Part shown: positions 36,301-45,229 of the stretch, in pieces
Layout of the letters: each line of letters begins with the position of its first letter
How positions within the stretch are numbered: position 1 is the first letter of the stretch
Assembly: GCA_963703085.1 (NCBI GenBank)
Contig: OY969789.1
Span: 1-64,000 of the forward strand
Length of the DNA: 64,000 nucleotides
From: DATAEG01 sp963703085
Lineage (GTDB): Bacteria; Actinomycetota; Actinomycetes; Mycobacteriales; Jatrophihabitantaceae
Reading direction: 5' to 3'
Program-made: the position numbers and the translations under genes
Notes under the pieces: model-generated
What the model saw: only the letters and a program-made list of their open reading frames with translations
Database searches by the model: none
Told to the model about the DNA's origin: nothing

Positions 36301-36301
36301 A
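30347..36301 (+). CDS. Giant surface protein with Ig/cadherin-like and fibronectin III repeats, copy 1
   Basis: 1984 residues, GTG start with GGAGGA about 8 bases upstream. A short inner tail and one transmembrane helix (about 15-35) are followed by a possible propeller-like region (about 40-400). A long array of Ig/cadherin-like modules, marked by VLANDxDPDG and DNDSDPDGD, runs from about 415 to 1500. Five fibronectin III modules fill about 1505-1975. It is anchored and almost wholly outside the cell. It corresponds to FN3 of the bifidobacterial PFNA cluster. It ends about 80 residues before the end of its paralogue downstream; the missing part survives, frameshifted, in the next 300 bases. 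The ligand or binding partner is unknown. Confidence 0.88.
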   Translation: MRRSSARSFVARHRAAAATAAICLVLSAVVVVFASRSDGNPARHVDLNDGGVWVTDSKDGYFGQLDNPTRQFANVFFTPDGPQTQASLDVVQSAGIALAWDRGGGTVYPIDQTLLRPDPAGVSIGGAAQLALGGRTAAVLDPTTGSVWAAALDDNSATPSLDGLNTKGRKPLATVGAAAELAVAQDGTVFAASAATGKLATIRARGNTLQKATVSDLGFSTAHIELTAVGDEPVVLDIGAGHILSPGHPQVDVGESLLDPTGSPSASAALQQPGPDAATVLVASNHDLRAVPLAGGAAKVLVDKVSGAPARPVLLDGCTHGAWGARPGTYARTCDGAPVTLAQLPAAVEDRTTSQLVFRVNRDQIVLNDTVSGAVVSLDPLQQTGNWDAVLPKTIKQNPKSKKNPQTNENAARTPPKARDDTFGARAGRVNVLHPLDNDSSPSGSVLAVRSVTPSTVNGAAVTISPDGQTVELAVPAGGTGPYTFSYTVDDGHGKTSNQAKVSVSLRPEGGPDGRPALRAKSKPVTGAAAAGATVPFQVLSEWRDPDSDPLFLLDASVTNGGSASTTTDGRVIVTAPSVSGSTKVAYTVADGYGETRQGSLTLNVQNDSSIDATAPKAEWDLVRGSVGASLKIDPLANDVPGSDPSDPTATLQLAGDVVLTNNAADATVTTNQKTGEVSFAAQRAGTYFLTYQEYFGPSQVVKGNIRVDITDATNSSINAVPDLGVLRGEQPADVDVLANDFDPTGGVMVVQQAIESGPIQDLQIAIIDHRFLRVTPTSASIAAPRTVRYEVTDGVGEPVWGQVSVVQLAAPDHDSLPVAQTDAVTVRSGDVTISPVLDNDSDPDGDPLHIVPGSVRVVTEGTAGTASMSGNAVRYAAPSGLTKEKKYDVSYVVADPAGGATTGTLRITVEPENKRNTPPVPADVESSAVAGDTITITVPTTGVDPEGDSVTVSGIDTAPKFGRIIGIGANSIRYQAYPNIGDQGLGTDTFRYVVVDRFGGTGIGTVRVGVVPPGTPQPPVAVDDSITAAPGAKVTIPVLSNDYVTAGDDFAVSLPKSNTELPPGTSIDKTNRLSTVAPQGNGKTSQITYELDDGSGRPSYGHVVVRSQTGFDNPPVALDDETTLPKSGDTQTVDVLANDTDPDGPDSGLKVTAVYGDATIGPDGHTVTVKLTDFPHSVGYLVQDGNNSPQSAIGIIHVPGRGSGAPMLRPDVSPIALKKNGTKTVNIDDYVVDPAGKPLRLTTKDRIWASPTNGLSVASQGTGQLQLTAGRDYVGPAAITFEVTDGKTLTDGQRAVVTVPVQIGDVVPVIRCPASTIDVVQGGTPVNLDVVNLCHIWTADPDDLSSTTFTASWKDRADGVDIAQSGSSNRMLRLTAHGSAKAGKTGIVSISAAGAQPAQLHVRVIGAPLAQLAPISRDGLVAGKATRIDVTPYLSTQIADPSITVLDVTHLTGPDAAIAKNGSSIEITPAAGTHGTATFTVDVTDVAGQSKRQVSATLTIGVIGPPDTPGTPTATTPGSRTVALTFSTPAANGTPITGYVATDQNGKTYPCAASGCSISSLTNGTAYQFRIVAKSAVGDSKPSGLSNTVTPDKVPDAPGGLVATPGDTKASASWQPAANEGSPLAGYMVQISPAPAGQAGTVLVTASTRSHAFTSLTNGVEYSIRVRARNHKGYGDWSDSVPVTPFGKPATPAAPTVSSRDGTGKNEKILNVQWAATSGNGRPIESYTLRTYRNGSVSATKTLAATSTQVSVANDGSKYYFTVAATNSGKLTSAYSAASKTTEASSTPDKMAAPSLSATGSNCSGGGQVSVRFTLPKAHGAAISSVHYTDGGGSPHAFQNTSSPQTICLATNGSHTIRVYATNKNGDGPQSNGSTVSPYGVPSKPNAGATNSGSPTSPALTFSWSGGSGNGRPITYQIKIDGGAWTSKGSSAGSVKKSYPNSSTHTVQVRIMTKKPSGAAMYSAIDSASARTDAKPPPVESRP

Positions 36302-36620
36302 GCCCGACCACGGGGCGCGGACTCGGGCACCATCCCATGCACGGGCGCAACGGCGACTGCTGGTACATCGGTTTCCACGTCACGAACATCAAGGCGGCAC
36401 GTACACGTTCGTGTTCTACGGACGCGACAAGAGTTCACCGTTAGGGCACGGTGACCAGGTCAGCCTGAGCGCGTGCTCCGGCAGCTGACGCGCGGGCCTG
36501 AAAGGTGCTTCGGCCGTTTTACGGCAAGCAGAGCGCAGGCCAAAAGGTGCGCGTCACGCTGATCGGCGGCCCGAGCGGCGATCATCGATTCCGGCATGGT
36601 GGATCTGGTACCCGAACGTC
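36302..36620 (+). pseudogene. Frameshifted remnant of the C-terminal domain of copy 1
   Basis: After the stop of copy 1, pieces resembling the C-terminal domain of copy 2 appear in successive frames. GDCWYIGFHVTNIK (about 36348-36389) resembles its CHWVVVVVDNF region; GGTYTFVFYGRD (about 36391-36426) resembles its HTYNVHFQGRR; FYGKQSAGQKVRVTLIGG (about 36517-36570) resembles its MYGNPGDTIDVTIDG. No frame is open through all of them. The rest of the gap to 36821 shows only the GGAGGAGG ribosome binding site of the next gene. True erosion or sequence errors could both explain it. Confidence 0.6.
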
Positions 36621-36821
36621 CACCAGCATGACGGTTGCAGGTCCGGCCACCGGCGGCGGGCGGCGCTCAGCTGGGGTCTGGACGGCTTCTCGCCTAATCT
36701 GAGCGAGGCCATCCACCCCCCGGCTGGCGCCGCCGACAAGGTTTCGCCCTGCGCACCGCCGGGGAGCAGGTGGTGGACGTGAGAGCACCGCTGCCACCGG
36801 AGCTGTGACGGAGGAGGGACC

Positions 36822-39800
36822 GTGCCCGTCGGACGCACCTGGTACCGCCGTCGGTCGCGTTCCGCCGTGGTGCTGAGCGTCGTGGTCTGCGTGGTGGCCG
36901 CCGCTGTGGTGGTCCTGTACGCAGTGCGCTCGTCGGGCAACCCGGCCCGGCACGTGGACCTGAACGACGGCGGGGTCTGGGTCACCAACAATGAGAAGGC
37001 CCTCTTCGGCCAGTTCAACAAGCCGGCCGAGCAATTGCAGGGCGGTTTCTTCGCTCCCGGCGGCGCGCAGTCCAACGCCAGCCTCGACGTGCTGCAGAGC
37101 GGCAGCACGGTCATCGCCTGGGACCGCGGCAAGGGATTGCTCTACCCGATCGACGCCCAACTCGGCCGGGCCGCCGCCGACTCCGTAGCCATCCCGTCGT
37201 CCTACCAAGTCGTACTCGGCGGCGGGACGGCGGCCGTGCTCGATCCGTCGACCGGCCGGCTCTGGGCAGCCGTCGTCGCGAGCAACGGTGCCACCGCCGA
37301 CATCGCCGGACTCGACCCGAACCACAAGCCGCTGCTCACCGTCGGCGGGCAGGGCGCCCTGACCGTGTCGCAGAACGGCACCGTGTTCGCCGCCTCAGCC
37401 GACAAGGACGTGCTGGTCACCGTGCCGACCCGCGAGGGCCATCTCACCGCCGCAACGTCCGCCCAGCTCACCCACCCGGTGCGGCAGTTGCAGCTCACTG
37501 CGGTCGGCGAGGACGCGGTGGTGCTGGACGTGCCCGGCCGGCAGGTGTTCCGCCAGGGCGGCCCACTCGTTCACCTGCAGAGTTCGCCCGACACAGCGCT
37601 CGGATACCGGATCGTCGTGCAGCAACCGGGGCCGGACTCCGACGCGGTCGAGGTGTCCTCCAGCGACGGTCTGCAGTCCGTACCGCTCGACGGCGGTAAA
37701 CCCGACGTGTTGTACGACAAGCCCGACGGACTGGGCGCGCCGGCGGCCCCGGTCAATCTCGACGGGTGCGTGCACGGCGCCTGGGGCGGCTCACCTGCCG
37801 GCACGTATGCACGCAGCTGCGACGGCAAGACCGCACAGGCCTCCACTTTCCCGATCGGCACCCACCACCTCAGCACCACCGAGCCGGTGTTCCGGGTGAA
37901 CTGGCATCAGATCGTGGTCAACGATCTCGATTCCGGTGCCATCTTCGTGTTGACCCCATCGCTGGCCGAGGTGTCGAACTGGGCGGCGCTCGTCCCGAAG
38001 GTCGTGCACCAGGACAAGAACAAGAAGAAGGACACCCAGGACACCCAGAACCAGCTCAATGAGGCGCCGAAGGCGGTTGCCGACCGCGTCGGTGCCCGGG
38101 CCGGCCGGGTGAATGTGCTGCACGTGCTCGACAACGACGCGAACCCGTCCGGCGGCCAGGTCGCCATCAATTCGATTTCGGCGAATACGGTCGGCGGCGC
38201 GACGCTGACCATCTCACCGGACGGCCAGACCATCCTCATGGACATCCCCGCGGGACGGCCGTCGGCGTCGCGGTCTTTCTCGTACACCATCGACGACGGA
38301 CGAGGGAAGGTGTCGAACGCCGCCACGGTCACCGTCAGCCAACGCGCGGATGCCAACCAGAACTCCGCCCCGACGCTGCGCAAGGGGGCGAAGCGGGCGA
38401 CCAGTACGACGACAGCCGGCGCCACCATCCAATACCCGGTGCTCACCGACTGGCGCGACGCCGACAGCGATCCGCTCGTCCTCACCGGCGGAAGCGTTCC
38501 GGGTGGCACCGTCAGCACGACAGCGGACGGGCGGCTGATCGTCACCACACCCAGTACCGGTGACTCGGCCGTCGTCACGTTCGAGCTGACCGACGGTTAC
38601 GGCGGTGATGCGCGCGGCACGCTGAAGGTCACCCTGCAGGATCCGCGGGACGGGCAGGCCACCAAACCGGTCGCCGAGCCGGACGTGGTGCGCGGCTCGG
38701 TCGGTACGGCGTTGCGCATCGAACCGCTGGCCAACGACCTGCCCGGCTCCGATCCCACCAACCCGCAAGCCACTCTCGTTCTGGACGGCGACGCGTCGGT
38801 CAACTCCGGTAACGCGCACGTCAGCACCGATCAGACCAACGGGGTACTCACGTTCACCGCACAGAAGGCCGGCAGCTATCTGCTCACCTACAAGGAGTCA
38901 TTCGGTTCCTCGCAGGAAGTGACCGGCACGGTTCGGGCAGACATCGACGCCGACAAGGAAAGCGGCATCATCGCCACTCCGGACACCGGCGTGCTGCACG
39001 GCCAGCAGGCCGCCGTCGTCGACGTGCTCGCCAACGATTTCGACTTGTCCGGCGGCGCCATGGTGGTCACCCAGGCCACGCAGTCCGGCGGCGGTGCCGA
39101 CCTGCAGGTGTCCATCATCGACAGCCGCTGGCTACGTATCGTCGCGACCACACCGGAACTCGGCAGCACCCGCACCGTCCACTACCAGGTCACCGACGGG
39201 GCCGGCGGGCAAACAACCGGCGAGGTCAACCTGACCCAGCTGCCGACCCCGGACAAGGACGCCGGACCCATCCCGCAGGACGATGCCGCGAAAGTGCGCA
39301 GCGCAGACTCGGTGACCGTCCCGGTGCTGGACAACGACGCGGATCCCGACGGTGACCCGCTCACACTGTCGAAGACAAAGCTCGTGGTGACGCCGGAACT
39401 CGGCACCGCGGAGGTGGCCGGCGAACAGGTCCGCTATATCGCTCCGGATTCGGTGCCGGCCGAGAAGACAGTCACCATCGACTATGTCGTCGCCGATCCG
39501 TCCGGGGCGGCTGCCACCGGGCACCTCGTCATCACGATCGAACCGCAACCGAAGGGCGACAACGCCGCTCCGGTGCCGAAGCTGGTGTCGAAGGGTGTCA
39601 CCGCCGGCGACACCGTCAACATCGCGGTGCCGGTGACCGGCGTCGACGCCGACGGCGACTCGGTCACCGTCGTCGGCATCACCAGCCCGCCCCGGCTCGG
39701 CCGGATCCGTGGCGTCGGGGCGAACAGCATCAGCTATCAGGCCTACCCGAACCTCACCGGAACCGACTCGTTCATCTATCAGGTGCAGGATCGCTACGGC

Positions 39801-42800
39801 GCGACCGGCACCGCCATGGTCCGGATCGGTGTGGTGCCACCCGGAGCGCCGCAACCGCCCGTCGCGGTTGATGACGTGCTGACCGCCGCCCCCGGTGCCG
39901 ACGTGTCGGTGTTGGTGCTGGGCAACGACTTCGTCACGCCCGGCGATGCGGTATCGGTCAGCCTGCCGAAAGTGAACGGCCGCCTGCCGGCCGGGACGAA
40001 ACTGGACCAGGACGGCCGGCTGCACCTCATCGCGCCGCGCGACGGCAGCACCCTGCGCCTGTCCTACGACCTCAGCGACGGCACCGGTGAACCGTCCCGC
40101 GGACTGGTCGCGGTGCGCACGCTGGCCGGCTACGACAACCCGCCGGCCACCCGCGACGACTCGGCCAAGGTGCCGAAGTCAGGTGACTCGGCCACCGTCG
40201 ACGTGCTCGCCAACGATGATGACCCGGACAACTCGACCGACGATCTGCGGCTGGTCTCCGTGCACGGGGGCAGCCGCGGCACGCATATCCAGGACGGCAA
40301 GGTGGTCGTCACCCTCGGCGACTACCCGCAGACCGTCGCCTATGTCGTGGCCGACGGGCCGGGTGCTAAGGCCGCTGCCGCGATCGGGATCATCCACGTG
40401 CCCGCGAAGGGCACCCTGCGCCCGGCCCTGAAGCCCAATGTCGGCGAGGTGACGCTGAAGAAGGGCGAGACCCGCGACATCAACATTGCCGACTACGTCA
40501 CCGACCCGGCCGGTAAGGGGCTGAAGCTCACCACCACCGACCGGATCTGGGCGTCGCCCTCGAGCGGGTTGAAAGCGACGGCGCGCAATGTCACCACGCT
40601 GCGACTCACTGCGGTGAATCCGTACGTCGGGCCGGCGGCGGTCACCTTCGAGGTCACCGACGGCACCGGTGGTGACGCCCCGGACGGAGTGGTGATCTCC
40701 CTACCGGTGCAGATCGGACCGACGGCGCCGGTGATCCGGTGCCCCGACACCACGCTGCAGTTGGTCGAGGGTGGTGCGCCGCTTCAGTTGAACGTGGTGA
40801 GCGTGTGCCACGTGTGGACCGATTCGGACGCCGAACTCGACGACGTGACGTTCAGTGCCAAGTGGGACAAGGAGGCGCACGGCGTCACGCTGAGCCAGAG
40901 CGGAACCGGCAACCGCATTGTCGGGGTGACCGCTACGAGCGCCGCACGTCCGGGTACCACCGGCACCATCACGATCGGAGCACCGAACGCGCAGAGCGCG
41001 AAATTGCACATCAAGGTCGTCGCCGCGCCGGCAGCGTCGATGAGCCCGGTCTCCGTGGACGGTGTCTACGCCGGGAAAACCACGACGATCGACGTCGCAC
41101 CCTATGTGCATACCAGGATGTCCGATCCGACCATCCAGATCATCAGAGCGACACTGCGGGGTTCGGCACCGGCGAAGGTCACGACGCAGGGCAGCAAGAT
41201 CTCGATCACGCCTGGTGCCGACTTCCACGGCAACCTGCAGCTCGACCTGCGGGTGACCGACGTCGCCGGGCACAACGACCGGGCCGTCTCCGGGCTGCTC
41301 ACCCTCGGTGTGCGCGGCCATCCGGACACGCCGGGCAACCCGCGGGCGACGGCCAACCGCAGCGAGACGGCGATCGTCTCCTTCACCAGCCCGGCGCCGA
41401 ACGGATCGCCGATCACCCGCTTCGACGTGGACGACGGATCGCGCACCCACACCTGCGCCGCGTCACCCTGCACCGTCACCGGGCTGCGCAACGGCACGTC
41501 CTACCGCTTCCGGATCCGTGCAGTGAACGCGGTGGGCAAGAGCGACCCGAGCGGCTGGTCCAACATCGTGGTGCCCGACATCATCCCGGACTCGCCGCGC
41601 GCCGTCACCGCGACGCCGGGTGATACCCAAGCCGTCGTGGGTTGGCAGCCGCCGGTGCCCAACGGCGGCACCGCGGTGCAGACGTACTACGTGCAGATCA
41701 GCCCCAACCCCGGCAGCGGCCCCGCCCGGCAGGCGGTCTCCCCGAACGCGCGACAGGCCCGGTTCACCGGCCTGGCCAACGGCACGACGTACTCCTTCCG
41801 GGTGACGGCGGTGAACCACAAGGGCGTCGGCGCGTGGTCCGCACCGGCCCGGGCGGTGCCCTTCGGTGCACCGGCCGCGCCGGCAGCACCCGCCGTCTCC
41901 ACCGCCCAGTCGGCCGACCAGAGCAGTGAGGTCGTCCGGGCGCAGTGGAACGAGCCGAGCGGCAACGGCCGGCCCATCGTGAGCTACGCCGTGCGGACCT
42001 ACCGCAACGGCGCGGTGCTGGACACCCAGCGCGTCACGACACCTGCCTTCCAGCGCACCGTCGGCAATGACGGAGCGGAGTACCGATTCGCGGTGTCCGC
42101 CACCAACGGCGGGAACAAGAGTTCGCCGTACAGCGGCCAGAGCGCGCCGATCACCGCCTCGGGGGTGCCGGCCGCGATGGCTGCCCCCACCGCCACGGTC
42201 AACGGACAGAACGGCCAGGCAAAACTGGCCTACAGCGCACCCGCCGCGCATGGCGCGCCGATCACGCGTTACTACTACAGTGCCAACGGCGGACCGTGGA
42301 CGCCGATCTCCGGCAACACGGTGACCGGATTGAACAACGGGCAGTCCTACTCCTTCCGGATGTATGCCGAGAACAACCGCGGCGGCGGCCCCCCGTCGTC
42401 GGCCTCGAACGCAGTGATCCCGTACGGTCCGCCTCGGGAACCGGTGGCCACGGCAGGTCAGGTCGGTGCGCACAGCCCGTCGATCCATTTCCACTGGGAC
42501 ACCACCTCCAGCGCCAACGGCCGGCCGATCAGCTGCGTCATCGAGATCGACGGTGCGGTGCACTCCCGCTCTTGCGGTAGCAACTCCTTCGACAAGAACG
42601 AGGGATACGACAAGCGCGGCACGATCAAGGTCACTGTGACCGCGTCACAGGGTGGCTCGGCCAGTCACAGCGACTCCGCCACCTCGGGCACCGCGAACCC
42701 ACCGCCGCGCGATGTGCAGACGGTGCACGGCGGGCAGGTCACCTGCCAATCGGACGGCAGCCCGAACTGCCACTGGGTGGTGGTAGTGGTCGACAACTTC

Positions 42801-42992
42801 GAACCGAATCACACGTACAACGTGCACTTCCAGGGCCGCCGGACTCCGTGGGACAGCGGCGGCCGTGACTTCAGCGACACCACCGACGGCAACGGGCACT
42901 TCCGCCACACCACCGACCAGATGTACGGAAACCCCGGCGACACGATCGACGTCACGATCGACGGAAAGACCTATGCCTGCCATTGGGCCTAA
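36822..42992 (+). CDS. Giant surface protein with Ig/cadherin-like and fibronectin III repeats, copy 2
   Basis: 2056 residues, GTG start with GGAGGAGG just upstream. Same layout as copy 1: transmembrane helix (about 10-32), opening motif ARHVDLNDGGVWVT shared word for word in part, propeller-like region (about 40-400), Ig/cadherin-like array (about 415-1495) and five fibronectin III modules (about 1497-1975). It keeps a final domain of about 80 residues with cysteines (about 1976-2056). The two copies are clear tandem duplicates that have since diverged. Next comes the MoxR gene 54 bases on, probably in the same transcript. It is likely exposed at the surface; its role in adhesion or envelope structure is inferred. 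Confidence 0.88.
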   Translation: MPVGRTWYRRRSRSAVVLSVVVCVVAAAVVVLYAVRSSGNPARHVDLNDGGVWVTNNEKALFGQFNKPAEQLQGGFFAPGGAQSNASLDVLQSGSTVIAWDRGKGLLYPIDAQLGRAAADSVAIPSSYQVVLGGGTAAVLDPSTGRLWAAVVASNGATADIAGLDPNHKPLLTVGGQGALTVSQNGTVFAASADKDVLVTVPTREGHLTAATSAQLTHPVRQLQLTAVGEDAVVLDVPGRQVFRQGGPLVHLQSSPDTALGYRIVVQQPGPDSDAVEVSSSDGLQSVPLDGGKPDVLYDKPDGLGAPAAPVNLDGCVHGAWGGSPAGTYARSCDGKTAQASTFPIGTHHLSTTEPVFRVNWHQIVVNDLDSGAIFVLTPSLAEVSNWAALVPKVVHQDKNKKKDTQDTQNQLNEAPKAVADRVGARAGRVNVLHVLDNDANPSGGQVAINSISANTVGGATLTISPDGQTILMDIPAGRPSASRSFSYTIDDGRGKVSNAATVTVSQRADANQNSAPTLRKGAKRATSTTTAGATIQYPVLTDWRDADSDPLVLTGGSVPGGTVSTTADGRLIVTTPSTGDSAVVTFELTDGYGGDARGTLKVTLQDPRDGQATKPVAEPDVVRGSVGTALRIEPLANDLPGSDPTNPQATLVLDGDASVNSGNAHVSTDQTNGVLTFTAQKAGSYLLTYKESFGSSQEVTGTVRADIDADKESGIIATPDTGVLHGQQAAVVDVLANDFDLSGGAMVVTQATQSGGGADLQVSIIDSRWLRIVATTPELGSTRTVHYQVTDGAGGQTTGEVNLTQLPTPDKDAGPIPQDDAAKVRSADSVTVPVLDNDADPDGDPLTLSKTKLVVTPELGTAEVAGEQVRYIAPDSVPAEKTVTIDYVVADPSGAAATGHLVITIEPQPKGDNAAPVPKLVSKGVTAGDTVNIAVPVTGVDADGDSVTVVGITSPPRLGRIRGVGANSISYQAYPNLTGTDSFIYQVQDRYGATGTAMVRIGVVPPGAPQPPVAVDDVLTAAPGADVSVLVLGNDFVTPGDAVSVSLPKVNGRLPAGTKLDQDGRLHLIAPRDGSTLRLSYDLSDGTGEPSRGLVAVRTLAGYDNPPATRDDSAKVPKSGDSATVDVLANDDDPDNSTDDLRLVSVHGGSRGTHIQDGKVVVTLGDYPQTVAYVVADGPGAKAAAAIGIIHVPAKGTLRPALKPNVGEVTLKKGETRDINIADYVTDPAGKGLKLTTTDRIWASPSSGLKATARNVTTLRLTAVNPYVGPAAVTFEVTDGTGGDAPDGVVISLPVQIGPTAPVIRCPDTTLQLVEGGAPLQLNVVSVCHVWTDSDAELDDVTFSAKWDKEAHGVTLSQSGTGNRIVGVTATSAARPGTTGTITIGAPNAQSAKLHIKVVAAPAASMSPVSVDGVYAGKTTTIDVAPYVHTRMSDPTIQIIRATLRGSAPAKVTTQGSKISITPGADFHGNLQLDLRVTDVAGHNDRAVSGLLTLGVRGHPDTPGNPRATANRSETAIVSFTSPAPNGSPITRFDVDDGSRTHTCAASPCTVTGLRNGTSYRFRIRAVNAVGKSDPSGWSNIVVPDIIPDSPRAVTATPGDTQAVVGWQPPVPNGGTAVQTYYVQISPNPGSGPARQAVSPNARQARFTGLANGTTYSFRVTAVNHKGVGAWSAPARAVPFGAPAAPAAPAVSTAQSADQSSEVVRAQWNEPSGNGRPIVSYAVRTYRNGAVLDTQRVTTPAFQRTVGNDGAEYRFAVSATNGGNKSSPYSGQSAPITASGVPAAMAAPTATVNGQNGQAKLAYSAPAAHGAPITRYYYSANGGPWTPISGNTVTGLNNGQSYSFRMYAENNRGGGPPSSASNAVIPYGPPREPVATAGQVGAHSPSIHFHWDTTSSANGRPISCVIEIDGAVHSRSCGSNSFDKNEGYDKRGTIKVTVTASQGGSASHSDSATSGTANPPPRDVQTVHGGQVTCQSDGSPNCHWVVVVVDNFEPNHTYNVHFQGRRTPWDSGGRDFSDTTDGNGHFRHTTDQMYGNPGDTIDVTIDGKTYACHWA

Positions 42993-43046
42993 CCGTGTTT
43001 GGCAGGCTAGAGCCGGCCACGCGCACTTAGAGGAGAAGAGACAGCA

Positions 43047-44018
43047 GTGATTCCCATGACCCCGGAGCAGTCGGCCTGGTTCGCCCAGACCTTCGACCGG
43101 CTCGTCGCGAACGTCAGCCAGGCCGTGCTCGGTAAGGACCATGTAGTCCGCCTGGCGCTCACCTGCCTGCTCTCCGAGGGCCACATCCTGCTCGAAGACT
43201 TCCCGGGCACCGGCAAGACCTCGTTGGCCAAGGCCATCGCCAACACGGTGCAAGGCAGTAACAGCCGCATCCAGTTCACCCCAGACCTGCTGCCCAGCGA
43301 CGTGACCGGGGTGCAGATCTATGACCAGCGCAGCGGCACCTTCGAGTTCCACGCCGGCCCGATCTTCGCCACCATCGTGCTGGCCGACGAGATCAACCGG
43401 GCCTCGCCGAAGACGCAGTCGGCGCTGCTCGAGGTGATGGAGGAGAACCGGGTCACCGTCGACGGGGAACCGCATCCGGTCGGGCCGCCGTTCATGGTGC
43501 TGGCCACCCAGAACCCGATCGAGCAGGCCGGTACCTACCGGTTGCCCGAGGCGCAGCTGGACCGGTTCCTGATGAAGACCAGCCTCGGCTACCCCGACCA
43601 CGAGTCGACGGTGGCGCTGCTGGCCGACGCAGCCACCCGCGACCGCACCAAAGCGGTCGGCCCGGTCATCGCGGCGAAAGCCGTCACCGAGATGACCCAG
43701 CTCGCCGACTCGGTGCACGTCGACCCGGCGATCCTGGCCTACGTGAGCCACCTCGCCGAGCACTCCCGCACCCTGCCCACGGTGAAGGTCGGGCTCTCGG
43801 TGCGCGGCTGCCTGGCCTACATCCGGTGCGCGAAGACGTGGGCGGCCGCCGCCGGCCGTCCGTACGTGGTGCCTGACGACATCAAGGATCTGGCTCGTCC
43901 GGTGCTCGGGCACCGGCTGCTGCTCGATGCCGAAGCGGAGTTCACCGGCACCACCGTGGAAGACGTGATCAGCGCGATGCTCGCCGACATCGCACCGCCT
44001 ACCGGCCGCGCCGCATAG
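43047..44018 (+). CDS. MoxR-family AAA+ ATPase
   Basis: 323 residues. Walker A GTGKTS (54-59), Walker B VLADEIN (Asp114, Glu115), sensor 1 ATQNPIE and the lid domain are all present. MoxR ATPases act as chaperones that mature membrane or extracytoplasmic partners and usually travel with DUF58 and transglutaminase or von Willebrand genes, as here. The start is the GTG at 43047, with GAGGAG upstream. It corresponds to the AAA-ATPase of the PFNA cluster. The client is not known; the giant proteins are the natural candidates. Confidence 0.93.
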   Translation: MIPMTPEQSAWFAQTFDRLVANVSQAVLGKDHVVRLALTCLLSEGHILLEDFPGTGKTSLAKAIANTVQGSNSRIQFTPDLLPSDVTGVQIYDQRSGTFEFHAGPIFATIVLADEINRASPKTQSALLEVMEENRVTVDGEPHPVGPPFMVLATQNPIEQAGTYRLPEAQLDRFLMKTSLGYPDHESTVALLADAATRDRTKAVGPVIAAKAVTEMTQLADSVHVDPAILAYVSHLAEHSRTLPTVKVGLSVRGCLAYIRCAKTWAAAAGRPYVVPDDIKDLARPVLGHRLLLDAEAEFTGTTVEDVISAMLADIAPPTGRAA

Positions 44019-44026
44019 GCATAGCC

Positions 44027-45229
44027 GTGCCGCGTCCGAGAGTGCCCGACTGGGTCGGCCCTGCGTGGGGCCGGGCCCGCATCGTGCTGGCGGTGATCAC
44101 CCCACTCGGCTGGGGCGTGCTCGCCACCGGCGTGGTGGCCTGGGTACTCGGCGTGCGGCTCGGCTGGCAGGAGGCGCTGGTCATCGGGTTCGCCTGCTTG
44201 GTAGCCATGGTCCTGGCCACGGTGTTCACCCTGGGCCGGGCGTTGGTCCGCGTCGACGTCGGGCTGCATCCGGAGCGGGTGATCGTGGGCAACCCTGCGG
44301 CCGGTCAGGTCACCGTCACCAACACCGCACGCCGCCGGCTGTTCCCGATCCGGCTGGAGCTGGTGGTCGGTCTGGCCACGGCGATGTTCGACCTGCCGTC
44401 CCTCGGCAGCGATCAGTCGCACGAGGAACTCTTCGTGGTGCCGACGCATCGCCGGGCCGTGATCGAGGTCGGGCCGGCCACCACGGTGCGTGGCGACCCG
44501 CTCGGGCTGCTGCGCAATTCGGTCGAGTGGGCCGGGGTGAAGGAGTTGTTCGTCCACCCTCGGATCAGCCTGCTGGAGTCGCTGGGCGCGGGCTTCCTGC
44601 GTGACCTCGAGGGCAACACCACCAACGACATCTCGATGAGCGACCTGGCCTTCCACACGTTGCGCGATTACGAGCCCGGCGACGACCGGCGCTACGTGCA
44701 CTGGCGTTCCACCGCACGGACCGGCCGGCTGTTGGTGCGACAGTTCGTCGACACCCGCCGCTCGCACGTCACGGTGGTGGTGGACGGCACCAAGGCGTCG
44801 TACCGCACCGAGGATGATTTCGAGACTGCCATCTCGGTGGCCGGTTCCCTCTCGGTTCGGGCCCTGCGTGACGAGCAGGACACCACCATGCTGGCCAGCG
44901 ACCGCACCATCGCCGGGCGAACTCCGCGGCTGCTGCTCGACGACTTGGCCCGGGTGGCACCGATGGACCGGCCGCTGTCCGAACACGCCGCGCACGCCTG
45001 GCGGCTGGCCGCCGACACGTCGATCGCGGTGCTGGTCACCGGCGCATTGATGCCCTTCACCGACCTGCGCCGCGCCGCGGCCATCTTCCCGCCCAGTGTT
45101 CGCACGCTGGCGATGGTCATCAACGGGGAGGGCAGCACCGGGATCTCCGACGCCGGGCAGCTCACCGTGCTCACCATCCCGACGTTGGACGACCTCCCCG
45201 GCGTCATGCGGGCGGTGCTGGCCCGATGA
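44027..45229 (+). CDS. DUF58 family membrane protein
   Basis: 400 residues. Two transmembrane helices lie near the N-terminus (about 17-35 and 45-65), followed by a beta-rich region and the DUF58 signature YEPGDDRRYVHWRSTAR (about 213-229). The C-terminal part has a von Willebrand A-like fold with a DGT motif. DUF58 proteins are constant partners of MoxR ATPases. The gene starts with GTG 8 bases after moxR and overlaps the next gene by 4 bases (ATGA), so the three are one translation unit. The molecular role is unknown. Confidence 0.9.
   Translation: MPRPRVPDWVGPAWGRARIVLAVITPLGWGVLATGVVAWVLGVRLGWQEALVIGFACLVAMVLATVFTLGRALVRVDVGLHPERVIVGNPAAGQVTVTNTARRRLFPIRLELVVGLATAMFDLPSLGSDQSHEELFVVPTHRRAVIEVGPATTVRGDPLGLLRNSVEWAGVKELFVHPRISLLESLGAGFLRDLEGNTTNDISMSDLAFHTLRDYEPGDDRRYVHWRSTARTGRLLVRQFVDTRRSHVTVVVDGTKASYRTEDDFETAISVAGSLSVRALRDEQDTTMLASDRTIAGRTPRLLLDDLARVAPMDRPLSEHAAHAWRLAADTSIAVLVTGALMPFTDLRRAAAIFPPSVRTLAMVINGEGSTGISDAGQLTVLTIPTLDDLPGVMRAVLAR

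Noticed and set aside
36277..36301. tRNA T-arm-like sequence GGTCGAATCCC
   Set aside because: It lies inside the coding end of copy 1 and no acceptor or anticodon arms surround it.
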